In this document: one piece after another, positions 28,457-37,208 of the stretch
Position numbering within the stretch: the stretch's first letter is position 1
Layout of the letters: each line of letters starts with the position of its first letter
NCBI RefSeq assembly: GCF_029360725.1
Contig: NZ_JARKMY010000009.1
Coordinates: forward strand, 1 to 64,000
Length of the DNA: 64,000 bases
Origin: Chryseolinea sp. H1M3-3
GTDB taxonomy: Bacteria; Bacteroidota; Bacteroidia; Cytophagales; Cyclobacteriaceae
Reading direction: 5' to 3'
The notes under the pieces: model-generated
What the model was told of the DNA's origin: nothing
Seen by the model: only the letters and a program-made list of their open reading frames with translations
Databases searched by the model: none
Translations under genes and position numbers: made by a program

Positions 28457-29044
28457 ATGAAAAAATTTCCAATCTTAGCCATCACATTGTTTGCAACAGT
28501 CGGGGCGTTCGCCCAATTCAATCAAGGTAGAATGTTGGTTGGAGGAAGTGCAGAATTTAGTACAAACACCAATAAAGACAAAAACGGATCTACCACTGTC
28601 ACTCAAGGTACCCAAACAAGGTTTACCGTTTCACCGGATTTTGGATATTTCATCATTGATAACCTAGCCATTGGAGCTGAGCTTGGTTTGACCCTTAGCA
28701 AATGGAATTCTAAAAATAATAACAGCGCGGATTACACGGGAACAGCCGTTACCTTCAGTCCATTTGTCCGGTACTATTTGCCCATGGGCATTTTCTTTCA
28801 AGGAAAATTTGGCTTAGGGACGTCAAAAACTTCATACGATGACTCTTTTGCAGATTACAAATACAATACTTCAAATTTCGCACTATCAGCTGGATATGTG
28901 ATCTTCCTGACAGATAATGTTGCCTTGGAACCCGAGGTTGGATATGGTACCACCAAGTCAAAAGCGGACGACTCGAACACAAAAGATATCAACTCCGGAA
29001 TATTCATGCGCATAGGATTCCAAATTTATCTCGGGAACAAATAA
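28457..29044 (+). CDS. Small outer-membrane beta-barrel protein (paralogue 2)
   Basis: The protein is 195 residues with a signal peptide ending near AFAQ, then FNQGRMLVGGSAEFST, nearly the same as in the protein at 27512. The C-terminus IFMRIGFQIYLGNK also matches. The middle loops differ in charge and length, so surface loops have diverged while the strands are kept. Function unknown. A strong terminator follows. Confidence 0.8.
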   Translation: MKKFPILAITLFATVGAFAQFNQGRMLVGGSAEFSTNTNKDKNGSTTVTQGTQTRFTVSPDFGYFIIDNLAIGAELGLTLSKWNSKNNNSADYTGTAVTFSPFVRYYLPMGIFFQGKFGLGTSKTSYDDSFADYKYNTSNFALSAGYVIFLTDNVALEPEVGYGTTKSKADDSNTKDINSGIFMRIGFQIYLGNK

Positions 29045-29066
29045 CCTATCGTACAATAAAACGTTT

Positions 29067-29098
29067 AGACCTCTGTTATAGCAGAGGTCTTTTTTTTT
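29067..29098 (+). terminator. Strong Rho-independent terminator
   Basis: A perfect 9-bp stem AGACCTCTG / CAGAGGTCT with loop TTATAG is followed by nine T. Confidence 0.9.
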
Positions 29099-29141
29099 AA
29101 GGCATCATCTTTGATTAAGGTATTCAAAAAACTATTCATCT

Positions 29142-29735
29142 ATGAAAAAGATTATTATCACGTTATTATTTGCAGGAGCCTCCCTTTATTCCTTTGGGCA
29201 AACTCAGTTTGCTATTGGTATAAAAGGAGGGCCTAATTTTGCTAACATCAACACTGATGCGAGTGCTGGGGAAAATTACAATGCCAGGACTGGTTTTCAC
29301 TTAGGTGCGTTCGCATTAATAAAAGGGGAGAGGGTCGGTTTTCAACCGGAAGTGTTATTCTCACAACAGGGATCCAAACTAAAATACAGCGGTAATCCTG
29401 ATATTAAAACCAATTTTAGTTATATGAATATTCCGCTCATTCTAAAACTCTATACAATAGCGGGTATCAATTTGCAGGTAGGTCCTCAGATAGGTTTTTT
29501 GACATCGGCTAAACAAGAACTGCCGACAGGTACTCAAGATATTAAGGATGACCTGAAGAAAACCGATATAAGTTTAGCCCTTGGGGTGGGATGGGATTTG
29601 CCGTTCGGGTTAACCATCGATGGCCGGTATAATTGGGGGCTGTCCGACATTAATAGCGGTGCAGCACCTGGTAGTGTTAAGAACCAAGTGTGGCAATTTT
29701 CAGTAGGCTATAAGTTGTTCAGATCAGGTAATTGA
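29142..29735 (+). CDS. PorT-like outer-membrane beta-barrel protein
   Basis: The protein is 197 residues with a signal peptide (cleavage near SFGQ). The mature part starts TQFAIGIKGGPNFANIN, then GFHLGAFALIKG, VGFQPEVLFSQQGSK and FSYMNIPLILKLY. This is the recurring pattern of the PorT-like outer-membrane protein family (PF13568). It ends in VWQFSVGYKLF. It differs from the two preceding barrel paralogues. Role unknown. The third of three neighbouring small barrels, it has its own terminator. Confidence 0.85.
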   Translation: MKKIIITLLFAGASLYSFGQTQFAIGIKGGPNFANINTDASAGENYNARTGFHLGAFALIKGERVGFQPEVLFSQQGSKLKYSGNPDIKTNFSYMNIPLILKLYTIAGINLQVGPQIGFLTSAKQELPTGTQDIKDDLKKTDISLALGVGWDLPFGLTIDGRYNWGLSDINSGAAPGSVKNQVWQFSVGYKLFRSGN

Positions 29736-29754
29736 TTTTAAGCGAAAGAAAGAG

Positions 29755-29779
29755 ACCACCTTCGGGTGGTTTTTTTTTT
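29755..29779. terminator. UUCG-loop Rho-independent terminator
   Basis: The stem ACCACC / GGTGGT closed by a TTCG tetraloop is followed by nine T. It lies between the convergent barrel gene and tyrS; a purine-rich stretch before the stem gives limited function in the other direction. Confidence 0.9.
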
Positions 29780-29781
29780 AT

Positions 29782-31068
29782 CTAATCGACCTTGATCAAA
29801 TAGTAATTCTTTTTCCCTTTTTGCGCCAGCAGGTATTTATTCTGCAATAATGAAAACGACCCCTTACTATTTGCGTCTTCAACTTTTATTTTATTAATAC
29901 TTACACCTCCCGCCTGGATCATTTTTCGCGCCTCACCTTTTGAGCTGAACACCAGCCCATTCGTTGTTACGGACAATAAATCGGTTACGTTAGCATAACT
30001 TTCAAACGCAGCACTGCTGATCGTCGTTTGTGGAACACCTTCGAACACCGACAAGAGGGTTTCTTCATTAAGGCTTTGCAATTCCTCCGTAGTAGAATTG
30101 CCAAATAAAATGTTTGATGCTTTGACTGCCAGGGTGTATTCCGCCTCGGTATGAACACGGGTGGTGATATCTTTGGCCAAAACCTGTTGAAGCTTCCGCA
30201 AGTGTGGAGCAGACGCATGATCCTTTAACAAGCTTTCAATTTCTTCCCGCGATAATTGAGTAAATACCTTGATAAAGTTTGCAGCATCCTCATCGGAGGT
30301 GTTCAGCCAATACTGGTAAAATTTGTACGGTGATGTCTTCTTCGGGTCCAGCCAGATGTTACCGGATTCTGTCTTTCCGAACTTGGTGCCATCCGCTTTT
30401 GTAATCAGATTAGTTGTTAATGCAAAGGCTTCTCCGTTACATTTTCTTCTGATGAGTTCAGTGCCCGTTACAATGTTTCCCCATTGATCCGAGCCCCCCA
30501 TTTGAATCTTACAATTCTTGTTTGTGTAGAGCCAATAAAAATCAAAACCCTGAACCAACTGGTAAGTAAATTCTGTAAATGATAAGCCGGACTCCAGTCG
30601 CTTTTGAACGGAATCCTTTGCCATCATATAATTCACAGTAATATGCTTACCAACTTCACGAATAAAATCCAGGAATGTAAAATTCTTGAACCAATCGTAA
30701 TTGTTCACCATCTCCGCTGCGTTTGTACCACTAAAATCCAGGAACTTCTCCAGCTGTTGCTTCACACAAGCGACGTTGTGTTGCAAGACATCTTCTGATA
30801 GCAAATTTCTTTCAGCGGATTTTCCAGAAGGATCGCCGACCATACCCGTCGCGCCTCCTACCAGGGCATAAGGTTTGTGACCCGCACGCTGAAAGTTTAA
30901 AAGGGTCATGATTTGAGCTAAATGCCCGATATGAAGAGAATCAGCAGTCGGATCAAACCCGATATATCCTGAAACCTGCTCCTTTATTAAAAGATCTTCG
31001 GTGCCGGGCATGAGATCATGCAACATGCCACGCCACCGAAGTTCTTCCACAAAATTTTTAGCCGCCAT
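29782..31068 (-). CDS. tyrS: Tyrosyl-tRNA synthetase
   Basis: The protein is 428 residues from [10 protein letters not shown]. This is a class I aminoacyl-tRNA synthetase: the HIGH-type motif is [11 protein letters not shown], and the KMSKS-type motif appears as GTKFGKTE. The tyrosine pocket contains [22 protein letters not shown] and [10 protein letters not shown]. An S4 RNA-binding domain ends the protein ([17 protein letters not shown]). I chose the inner Met at 31068 over the frame start at 31086 because it gives the usual N-terminus. It is separate from the carbonic anhydrase operon, whose last gene ends 43 bp upstream. Confidence 0.95.
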   Translation of the reverse strand: MAAKNFVEELRWRGMLHDLMPGTEDLLIKEQVSGYIGFDPTADSLHIGHLAQIMTLLNFQRAGHKPYALVGGATGMVGDPSGKSAERNLLSEDVLQHNVACVKQQLEKFLDFSGTNAAEMVNNYDWFKNFTFLDFIREVGKHITVNYMMAKDSVQKRLESGLSFTEFTYQLVQGFDFYWLYTNKNCKIQMGGSDQWGNIVTGTELIRRKCNGEAFALTTNLITKADGTKFGKTESGNIWLDPKKTSPYKFYQYWLNTSDEDAANFIKVFTQLSREEIESLLKDHASAPHLRKLQQVLAKDITTRVHTEAEYTLAVKASNILFGNSTTEELQSLNEETLLSVFEGVPQTTISSAAFESYANVTDLLSVTTNGLVFSSKGEARKMIQAGGVSINKIKVEDANSKGSFSLLQNKYLLAQKGKKNYYLIKVD

Positions 31069-31110
31069 TTTTGAAATTTGGCACAAATATAAAAAAGCAA
31101 CGGTGTGGAT

Positions 31111-31746
31111 CTAAATGTTTTGAGTCAATGTTGCAACCTGTTCCACGCGGTGATTCTCTTCCATTGTAAAAATTTCTTTCAAGCCACCGCTGATTAAATC
31201 GAAATACCAACCCAGCAAAATAGGATGATCACTTTTCTCCCAGGACTTTTGAATGACTTCGAACTGGCTCAGTTTAAGGATCTGTGCTTTGATATTCAGC
31301 TCAGATAAAAGCTGTTTTTTTTGATCCAGGTCGAGGCCGCGGAATTTTTCAAAGTTTACCTCATAAATTTCACGCAGTTCCTCAAGCCATTTTTTGAGAT
31401 GGGGAGTCTGGTGATTTTCAGATAGCACTTCGTTGATCCCCGTGCAGTGGCTGTAACCACAAACGATGATGTGTTTTACATCATAAACCTGAACCGCCAT
31501 TTCGAGGGTTGCCATTAAACTGGCATCATCCTCTCTTACCTGCGTTCCAATATTTCTGTATACTAATAAGTCGCCAGGACCCGAGCTGATTAATTCACGC
31601 ACGGGCACCAAGTTATCGAGGGAGCCAATCCAAAATATTTCCGGATTACTTACTGCGGCTAAACGGTGAAAATAATTTTCATCCAGGCTGAGCTTTTCCA
31701 ATGCCCAGGCCTTACTTTCCAAAAACATTTTTTCTTTTGCTGTCAT
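31111..31746 (-). CDS. Carbonic-anhydrase-like protein lacking key zinc ligands
   Basis: The 211-residue protein is colinear with the beta-carbonic anhydrase encoded at 33300: residue numbers match exactly through position 101. The catalytic Cys42-x-Asp44-x-Arg46 motif is replaced by Ser42-Leu-Asp44-Asn-Leu46, and zinc ligand His98 by Tyr. Asp44 and Cys101 remain, and a His sits at 100. Two of the three usual zinc ligands and the Asp partner Arg are therefore gone, so it is probably not a working carbonic anhydrase unless another metal site forms. The start overlaps the SulP stop by 4 bp (ATGA), implying translational coupling. Confidence 0.85.
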   Translation of the reverse strand: MTAKEKMFLESKAWALEKLSLDENYFHRLAAVSNPEIFWIGSLDNLVPVRELISSGPGDLLVYRNIGTQVREDDASLMATLEMAVQVYDVKHIIVCGYSHCTGINEVLSENHQTPHLKKWLEELREIYEVNFEKFRGLDLDQKKQLLSELNIKAQILKLSQFEVIQKSWEKSDHPILLGWYFDLISGGLKEIFTMEENHRVEQVATLTQNI

Positions 31747-33299
31747 GCTTTAAATATTGAATTGTTAGCGGCGACGGACTGCTTTAGTTCTACTGATATA
31801 TCCCTGTTGGATGCAGACTCACGGAAATCATTGATGGTCTCCAAAATATCCTGATCAATAAATACTGACCTCGAGCCATCAATAATGACCTTGCTGCCAG
31901 CAGGAATATCTTTGAACGTTTGGCGCAACAACGCCTTATTTAGAAACGAAACATCCTTTGTCAGACGGATCAGGTAATTATTTTTTTCATTTACACTGAA
32001 TAATGCCTTATGGAAATTAGATTTTAAGACAAAGAATAATCCCACGAGAATACCAATGGTGATTCCAATTAGAAGATCCGTTACAAGAATTGCCAATATC
32101 GTTACGACAAAAGGTATAAACTGATCTTTGCCTTTGGAATACATGCTCTGGAAAAGCGATGGTTTGGCAAGCTTATAACCTACCATAATGAGAATGGCAG
32201 CCAGCGACGCTAATGGAATTTGGTTAAGTGCATTTGGAATAAGAAAGGCCGTAAGCAGAAGCAGGATGCCGTGTATGATGGTTGAAGCCTTTGTTCGTGC
32301 TCCAGCCGCCACGTTGGCTGAACTTCTTACAATTACCGCAGTCACCGGCAAACCTCCAATCAATCCACTAACCATATTAGCCATTCCTTGCGCTTTTAAT
32401 TCCTGGTTCAATGGACTTGACCGCTTAAAAGGATCAAGCTTGTCCACCGCATCAATGCTCAAAAGACTTTCCAGGCTAGCCACGATTGCAATGGTAAAAG
32501 CTACTGTCCATATCGTTCCGTTCATGACATTAGAGAAGTCCGGAAATGTAAACTGACTGATAAATGAAGAAACGCTGTCTGAAACCGGCAATAACACAAG
32601 ATGCTCCTTACCAAGAGCGATGTCTGAAAAGGCACTTGTGAATAACAGATTTACCAGAACGCCCAGTGCAACGACAATGAGAGGTCCCGGTATGATCGTT
32701 GAAAACTTTTTGTCTCTGATGAACGGCTTTTCCCAGAGGATGAGAATAAACATCGAAAGTAGGAAAATGATAACAGCTCCTAGGCTTACGTAATTGATGG
32801 CATTCAAAAGTTCAGTAAACGTATTTTCACCATCAGCCTGTACAAAACTTTCATCTCCAACAAAATCTTTATCATAGCCTAGGGCATGCGGAATCTGCTT
32901 TAGGATCAAAATAATTCCAATCGCCGAAAGCATACCCTTGATAACGGCGGAAGGAAAATAATTTCCAATTGTACCGGCCTTCAAAAAGCCTAAGATGAAT
33001 TGAATAAGTCCTCCCAAAAAAACGGCGACGAGAAACGCTTCAAAGGAGCCAAGCTTTGTAATTGAAGCAAGAACGATCGTGGTGAGTCCCGCGGCCGGGC
33101 CACTTACACTCAAGGCGGAGCCACTCAAAGAACCTACAACAATTCCTCCCACAACACCTGCGATGATACCAGAAAATAATGGTGCTCCTGAAGCCAGTGC
33201 CACTCCTAAACAGAGTGGCAAGGCTACCAGAAATACGACTATACTGGATGGCAGGTCGTGCTTAAAATTCTTTAACGGATTAAATTGATCAGCACTCAT
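31743..33299 (-). CDS. SulP-family anion (probable bicarbonate) transporter
   Basis: The protein is 518 residues. The SLC26/SulP transporter core comprises about 12-14 membrane helices (residues ~15-425), with PLCLGVALASGAPLFSGIIA near the N-terminus and the signature GSLSGSALSVSGPAAGL. A short C-terminal STAS-type domain follows (~445-518, IPAGSKVIIDGSRSVFIDQ). Its location between two carbonic-anhydrase genes suggests bicarbonate rather than sulfate as the substrate; this is inference from context. Its start directly abuts the stop of the upstream carbonic anhydrase gene. Confidence 0.9.
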   Translation of the reverse strand: MSADQFNPLKNFKHDLPSSIVVFLVALPLCLGVALASGAPLFSGIIAGVVGGIVVGSLSGSALSVSGPAAGLTTIVLASITKLGSFEAFLVAVFLGGLIQFILGFLKAGTIGNYFPSAVIKGMLSAIGIILILKQIPHALGYDKDFVGDESFVQADGENTFTELLNAINYVSLGAVIIFLLSMFILILWEKPFIRDKKFSTIIPGPLIVVALGVLVNLLFTSAFSDIALGKEHLVLLPVSDSVSSFISQFTFPDFSNVMNGTIWTVAFTIAIVASLESLLSIDAVDKLDPFKRSSPLNQELKAQGMANMVSGLIGGLPVTAVIVRSSANVAAGARTKASTIIHGILLLLTAFLIPNALNQIPLASLAAILIMVGYKLAKPSLFQSMYSKGKDQFIPFVVTILAILVTDLLIGITIGILVGLFFVLKSNFHKALFSVNEKNNYLIRLTKDVSFLNKALLRQTFKDIPAGSKVIIDGSRSVFIDQDILETINDFRESASNRDISVELKQSVAANNSIFKA

Positions 33300-33971
33300 T
33301 TAAACCTCCTCTGCTTCAACTGGTGTAACCGGGACATACTTGTTTTCCACGCGGAAGATGGGCTCCAATTTTGCCGAACTGTCGAAACTCACACCAAGAT
33401 CTTTTATTAAACCAGTCTTGAGACTGTATACCCAGCCATGAACCTTCGGTTCATTTCTTTCTTGCCAGGCGTTTTGAATAATTGTAGTTTTGGTCAAATC
33501 CAGCACTTGCTCAATGACATTTAGCTCAACGAATCTGTCAAACCGTTTTTCCTCATCCTTGATCGAATTCAGTTCGTCACTGTGTGTGCGGTAGACATCT
33601 TTGATAAAGCGAAGCCAATTATCCACCAGACCGTATTGTTCATTTTGCATAGCGGCTTTTACGCCTCCGCATCCATAATGACCACAAACGATCACATGTT
33701 TTACTTTTAAAATATTGACAGCATAATCCAATACACTAAGCAAATTCATATCAGAATGCACAACCATGTTGGCAATATTTCGGTGAACAAATATGTCACC
33801 GGGCTGGGTGTTTGTAATTTCATTGGCGGGTACTCGGCTATCGGAACAGCCTATCCAAAGAAATTGAGGGCTTTGTCCTCTAGACAATTTGTCAAAAAAT
33901 TCGGGATCTTGCTGGAGTCTCTTTTTAACCCACTCTTTATTACCTTCAAGTAATGAATTATATAATTTCAT
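33300..33971 (-). CDS. can: Beta-class carbonic anhydrase
   Basis: This 223-residue zinc enzyme interconverts CO2 and bicarbonate in the cytoplasm. Intact active-site residues are Cys42, Asp44 and Arg46 in CSDSRVPANEI, and His98 and Cys101 in VIVCGHYGCGGVKAA. It is the first gene of a three-gene operon (can, sulP, carbonic-anhydrase-like). Coupling to the transporter would keep imported bicarbonate in equilibrium with CO2. Length is normal for the family. Confidence 0.95.
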   Translation of the reverse strand: MKLYNSLLEGNKEWVKKRLQQDPEFFDKLSRGQSPQFLWIGCSDSRVPANEITNTQPGDIFVHRNIANMVVHSDMNLLSVLDYAVNILKVKHVIVCGHYGCGGVKAAMQNEQYGLVDNWLRFIKDVYRTHSDELNSIKDEEKRFDRFVELNVIEQVLDLTKTTIIQNAWQERNEPKVHGWVYSLKTGLIKDLGVSFDSSAKLEPIFRVENKYVPVTPVEAEEV

Positions 33972-34139
33972 TTTAGTTAGTTTAACCTGTTATAGATTTT
34001 GCTTACTTCTGATTTTGATCAATCAAAATTTTAACATTCACTTGGCAGCGGACCCAATCAAGTTTGATTACCTGTTGAAATGAGCCGAAATAGAATGTTA
34101 AGCGACGAAAACGCTTTCGTCAAAATGGTTGGAAACTAA

Positions 34140-34496
34140 CTAGACTTCGGGAGGGGGGCTGTATATTTCGTAACTTCCAAAGAGCGGTATACCTTGATTA
34201 AATACCGATCTCTTCTTACTTATCTGTACATTGAAACTGTGAATGGTGTGCGCTGCATAGCTGAAGATCAAATCAATTTCTTTAGCAGAATGATCCTCAT
34301 CTGCGCCACCGAAAACATCTTTTTCTTCCTCGGCAGCACTGCTGGAAATAAGCTTCGCGATGTTTGCTACCATATCCTTATCCTGATTAAGTTTCAGCGC
34401 AGAAACTTCAAACAAGAAAAAACTCATATTAAGAAAAATCAGGCCCGTAAAAACGGTCGCGATATTCTTGAATAAGGAGTTTCTAAAAATCAACAT
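34140..34496 (-). CDS. Hypothetical single-pass membrane protein
   Basis: The frame gives 118 residues from MLIFRNSLFKN; a longer frame begins at 34544. One hydrophobic segment (IATVFTGLIFLNMSFFLF) lies near the N-terminus, followed by a charged stretch with EEEKDVFGGADEDHS. The C-terminus ends SYEIYSPPPEV. I do not recognise a family. Small proteins with a similar PP(P)EV-like ending occur in Bacteroidota genomes as hypotheticals. It is transcribed on the same strand as the carbonic anhydrase operon but 169 bp upstream. Confidence 0.55.
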   Translation of the reverse strand: MLIFRNSLFKNIATVFTGLIFLNMSFFLFEVSALKLNQDKDMVANIAKLISSSAAEEEKDVFGGADEDHSAKEIDLIFSYAAHTIHSFNVQISKKRSVFNQGIPLFGSYEIYSPPPEV

Positions 34497-34812
34497 GCTG
34501 CAAAAATACCTTTTTTTATTCGTTACAACTATTCCGTTATTCAAACGGTCTTTCCACCGGATAAAAACCCGGTTAATCCGTTTGATTTAAAAGATGCGCC
34601 TGACAAACAATAATATTTAACCATACATTCTCAGATTAGTTTATTTTTGAAACCGATTCTCAGATCATGTATGAATTGATATTGCTTTCAATGAAACGAC
34701 TAAAAGAAATGAAAGTTTCAATCGTGTGTCGCATAGAATCTTTCCCTTTGAATACACAAATCAATTATTAAGTAACAACCTTATCTGCACCACCCAACAG
34801 TTGAACATCTTT

Positions 34813-35283
34813 ATGAAACAGCCTGAATCATTAGAGCTCGTAGCCGAGTTTCACAAGACTTTTAAACATCCCATTCTTTCGACCCCCACGATTCCTGATG
34901 AAAATCGGTGTAAGCTGCGTGTGGCGTTAATTGCTGAAGAATTAAAAGAATTAGAAGTTGCGATCCTTGAAAAAGACATTGTAGCAGTAGCCGACGCGTT
35001 ATGCGATATTCAATATGTGCTTTCCGGCGCCATTCTGGAATTTGGATTGGGTGAAAAGTTCAAAACACTATTTGAGGAAGTACAACGGTCCAATATGAGC
35101 AAGGCATGCAAATCAGAAGAGGAAGCGATAGCTACAGTGGAACACTATAAGAAAAAGGATGGTACAGAATGCTATTATCACAAAGAAGGAGACTTATGGC
35201 TCATCTATCGAAAGGTGGATAATAAGACGCTGAAGTCGATTAATTATAGTCCCGCAAGTCTGGACAAAATTATTCTTGGCTAG
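34813..35283 (+). CDS. MazG-like nucleotide pyrophosphohydrolase-family protein
   Basis: The protein is 156 residues from MKQPESLELV. The first ~105 residues look like a MazG/HisE-type all-alpha NTP pyrophosphohydrolase domain: FHKTF near residue 15, then the metal-binding EELKELEVAI helix (E-E-x-x-E) and DALCDIQYVLSGAI (D-x-x-x-D). The C-terminal ~50 residues (KDGTECYYHKEGDLWLIYRK) look like a small separate strand-rich piece. Substrate unknown. The longer frame from 34726 has no convincing start. Confidence 0.75.
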   Translation: MKQPESLELVAEFHKTFKHPILSTPTIPDENRCKLRVALIAEELKELEVAILEKDIVAVADALCDIQYVLSGAILEFGLGEKFKTLFEEVQRSNMSKACKSEEEAIATVEHYKKKDGTECYYHKEGDLWLIYRKVDNKTLKSINYSPASLDKIILG

Positions 35284-35345
35284 ACCGTTCGCGGAAAGAA
35301 GTTATATGTACTTGGAATGCATACTGTTTAGGGCTATCATAAAAG

Positions 35346-35573
35346 TTAAACATAAAACTCGAACTGGAATACCGTGTCCTGGCCGCGCATCTGTAACGGG
35401 TTAATAGCAAGTATATGCGAATCATTGTATGCCTTAATGAATTCTGTTCGGCTTATCCGCAATTTGCTTTGCCCGGGTTTAATGCGATGGTATTGCATCC
35501 TTCCGGATGAATTCGCAGTAGCACTATACAGGTAGCTGAACTGTAACCCAATAGGCGAGGGAATGTACCTCAT
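35346..35573 (-). CDS. Hypothetical small protein (75 aa)
   Basis: The protein is 75 residues, basic, with no membrane segment. It begins MRYIPSPIGLQFSYLYSA and ends DTVFQFEFYV. I recognise no family. The start lies 2 bp beyond the stop of the upstream 83-residue gene, suggesting one transcription unit. Confidence 0.4.
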   Translation of the reverse strand: MRYIPSPIGLQFSYLYSATANSSGRMQYHRIKPGQSKLRISRTEFIKAYNDSHILAINPLQMRGQDTVFQFEFYV

Positions 35574-35575
35574 AT

Positions 35576-35824
35576 TTACTTATATGAATTACTAAAGTCC
35601 TTACTTATAATTGAGTTTTGCATGGAGTTATACTGTGCCAGCAGGGCATATGCTGAGTTGGGTACATACTCAAATCGTTTTTCCAGTTCTTCGATTTTGA
35701 TGCACAATTCGCGCACGTAAAAGCGTATTTGCTCTAAATCCTTACAATCTGCTGGCTTTTCAAAATTACGGGAGGTAAACCTTTTTAGCTCATGATCGGC
35801 TTCTTTTCGATTCAGTGTTGCCAT
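35576..35824 (-). CDS. Hypothetical small helical protein (82 aa)
   Basis: The frame starts MATLNRKEADHELKRFTS (first in-frame ATG at 35845 possible). It is charged, with a likely coiled-coil helix IRFYVRELCIKIEELEKRF. Family unknown. It is probably the first gene of a two-gene unit with the 75-residue protein downstream. Confidence 0.5.
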   Translation of the reverse strand: MATLNRKEADHELKRFTSRNFEKPADCKDLEQIRFYVRELCIKIEELEKRFEYVPNSAYALLAQYNSMQNSIISKDFSNSYK

Positions 35825-36179
35825 ATATTGTGCATTAATACACAATTATAGCAAATTGAAAGCCTCTGTTGAAACTTTTTGTGTGAAATATTGCACGGAA
35901 GTTTTATAGGTATGCTCACCTGTTTATTTACTTTTTAGCTTTACTACGGTTTCGTAACCCTCTGAATAAAAGAGAATTGATAAGGTTATTAGAAAGTTTT
36001 TAATGAAAACACCGAAGGTAAATTCTATTATATTTTTCTCTTTTGAATGGACAAAAATTGAATCAGCTTCATTTTTTTTATAATACCGAAAGCACCTTAC
36101 GTCCATAAATCTGCACCTTCGGATATGCATAAACCAACTAATTCGTTTTAATTATTATATTTAAAATTCTCAACTGCTT

Positions 36180-37076
36180 ATGGAAAACGTACCCTCAAGT
36201 CCTTTCTTAAATCTTTGGCATTTAGCGATGATCACCGGCGCAATTGTGATGACCGCTGCTGCAATCATCATTTATGTCATGCACAACATCCGGGTGTCGA
36301 CGATAAAGGACTACAAGGGCAAATTCAATTATATCAGTGAGCATGAGATTAAGAACTACAAGCGCGTATTTGTATGCCTTGGACTTGCCAGCATGCTGCT
36401 CATCAACATGTATGGCATGGGAAAGCTTCATAGCATTGGTGTTTGGTTTTTTGTGAGGCTATTTATTTCCGTTGCCGGGGGCACGCTGGTAGCATACGTG
36501 GCATTTTTAATATTGGAATATTATTATCCAACAGTGTTGAACCGAAAGCTCAACAAATGGAGATACATGCCAAGAATTGGGAGCTCAGGAACGCCGCTTA
36601 GGTTGTTAAGCGAAGAGGAAGAAGATGTTCATCTGGCCGAAGGGATGCGCGCGGAAGAGAATGTCTTTTCAATTGACTACGATGTTTGGATAGACGAAAA
36701 GACAGGGGAAGTCAAGATTGAAAAATATCCTGGACATCTGCAGGCCTTAAAGTGCAACAGCTGTGGTTTTTACACCATGAAAGTGGTCCGGGAGGAAATC
36801 ACCCGCCAGCCGGGAAAGGATGTCACAGGCGAACTCATCAAGCACTATCAATGTTACTATTGCAAATCAGTCAGGGCCACTGCGTTTAATATTTCAACAC
36901 GGGAAGCCGATGATTATAGAAGCATGGCAAAACACAATTTTAAGAAAAACCGGGACATTGACTTAGTGAGAGTTGAAATTCATAGTTCTACCGGTGGTAA
37001 AAAGTTTTTTGAGTTCCAGACCATTGGCCAAGCACAGAAATTTTTAGATGGATACGATACTGAAAAAGTGTCCTGA
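36180..37076 (+). CDS. Membrane protein with C-terminal zinc ribbon, unknown function
   Basis: The protein is 298 residues. Three hydrophobic segments lie in the N-terminal half (~13-35, 66-83, 88-112). After an acidic linker (SEEEEDVHLAEGM) comes a soluble part with two CxxC pairs, CNSCGFYTMK (~200) and CYYCKS (~237), likely one zinc ribbon. I do not recognise a family. It starts ~55 bp after a weak upstream frame and is a single gene. It could be cytoplasmic-side zinc-binding; topology is inferred only. Confidence 0.7.
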   Translation: MENVPSSPFLNLWHLAMITGAIVMTAAAIIIYVMHNIRVSTIKDYKGKFNYISEHEIKNYKRVFVCLGLASMLLINMYGMGKLHSIGVWFFVRLFISVAGGTLVAYVAFLILEYYYPTVLNRKLNKWRYMPRIGSSGTPLRLLSEEEEDVHLAEGMRAEENVFSIDYDVWIDEKTGEVKIEKYPGHLQALKCNSCGFYTMKVVREEITRQPGKDVTGELIKHYQCYYCKSVRATAFNISTREADDYRSMAKHNFKKNRDIDLVRVEIHSSTGGKKFFEFQTIGQAQKFLDGYDTEKVS

Positions 37077-37208
37077 ATAAAACCGCTAAATAACCGCATA
37101 TAGAATTTTTTGACAGATCTCTGCTACTATCCGTAATCTATTTGAATGAATTTGCGTTTGTAGGGGAGGGCATGACATTTGCCATGTGTATATGAAAAGT
37201 TAAATCCA

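Noticed and set aside
35924-36130. Minus-strand 68-aa frame
   Set aside because: Sequence is low in recognisable features and A/T-rich; it lies in the upstream region of the membrane protein gene. I report this gap (35846-36179) as without a supported gene.
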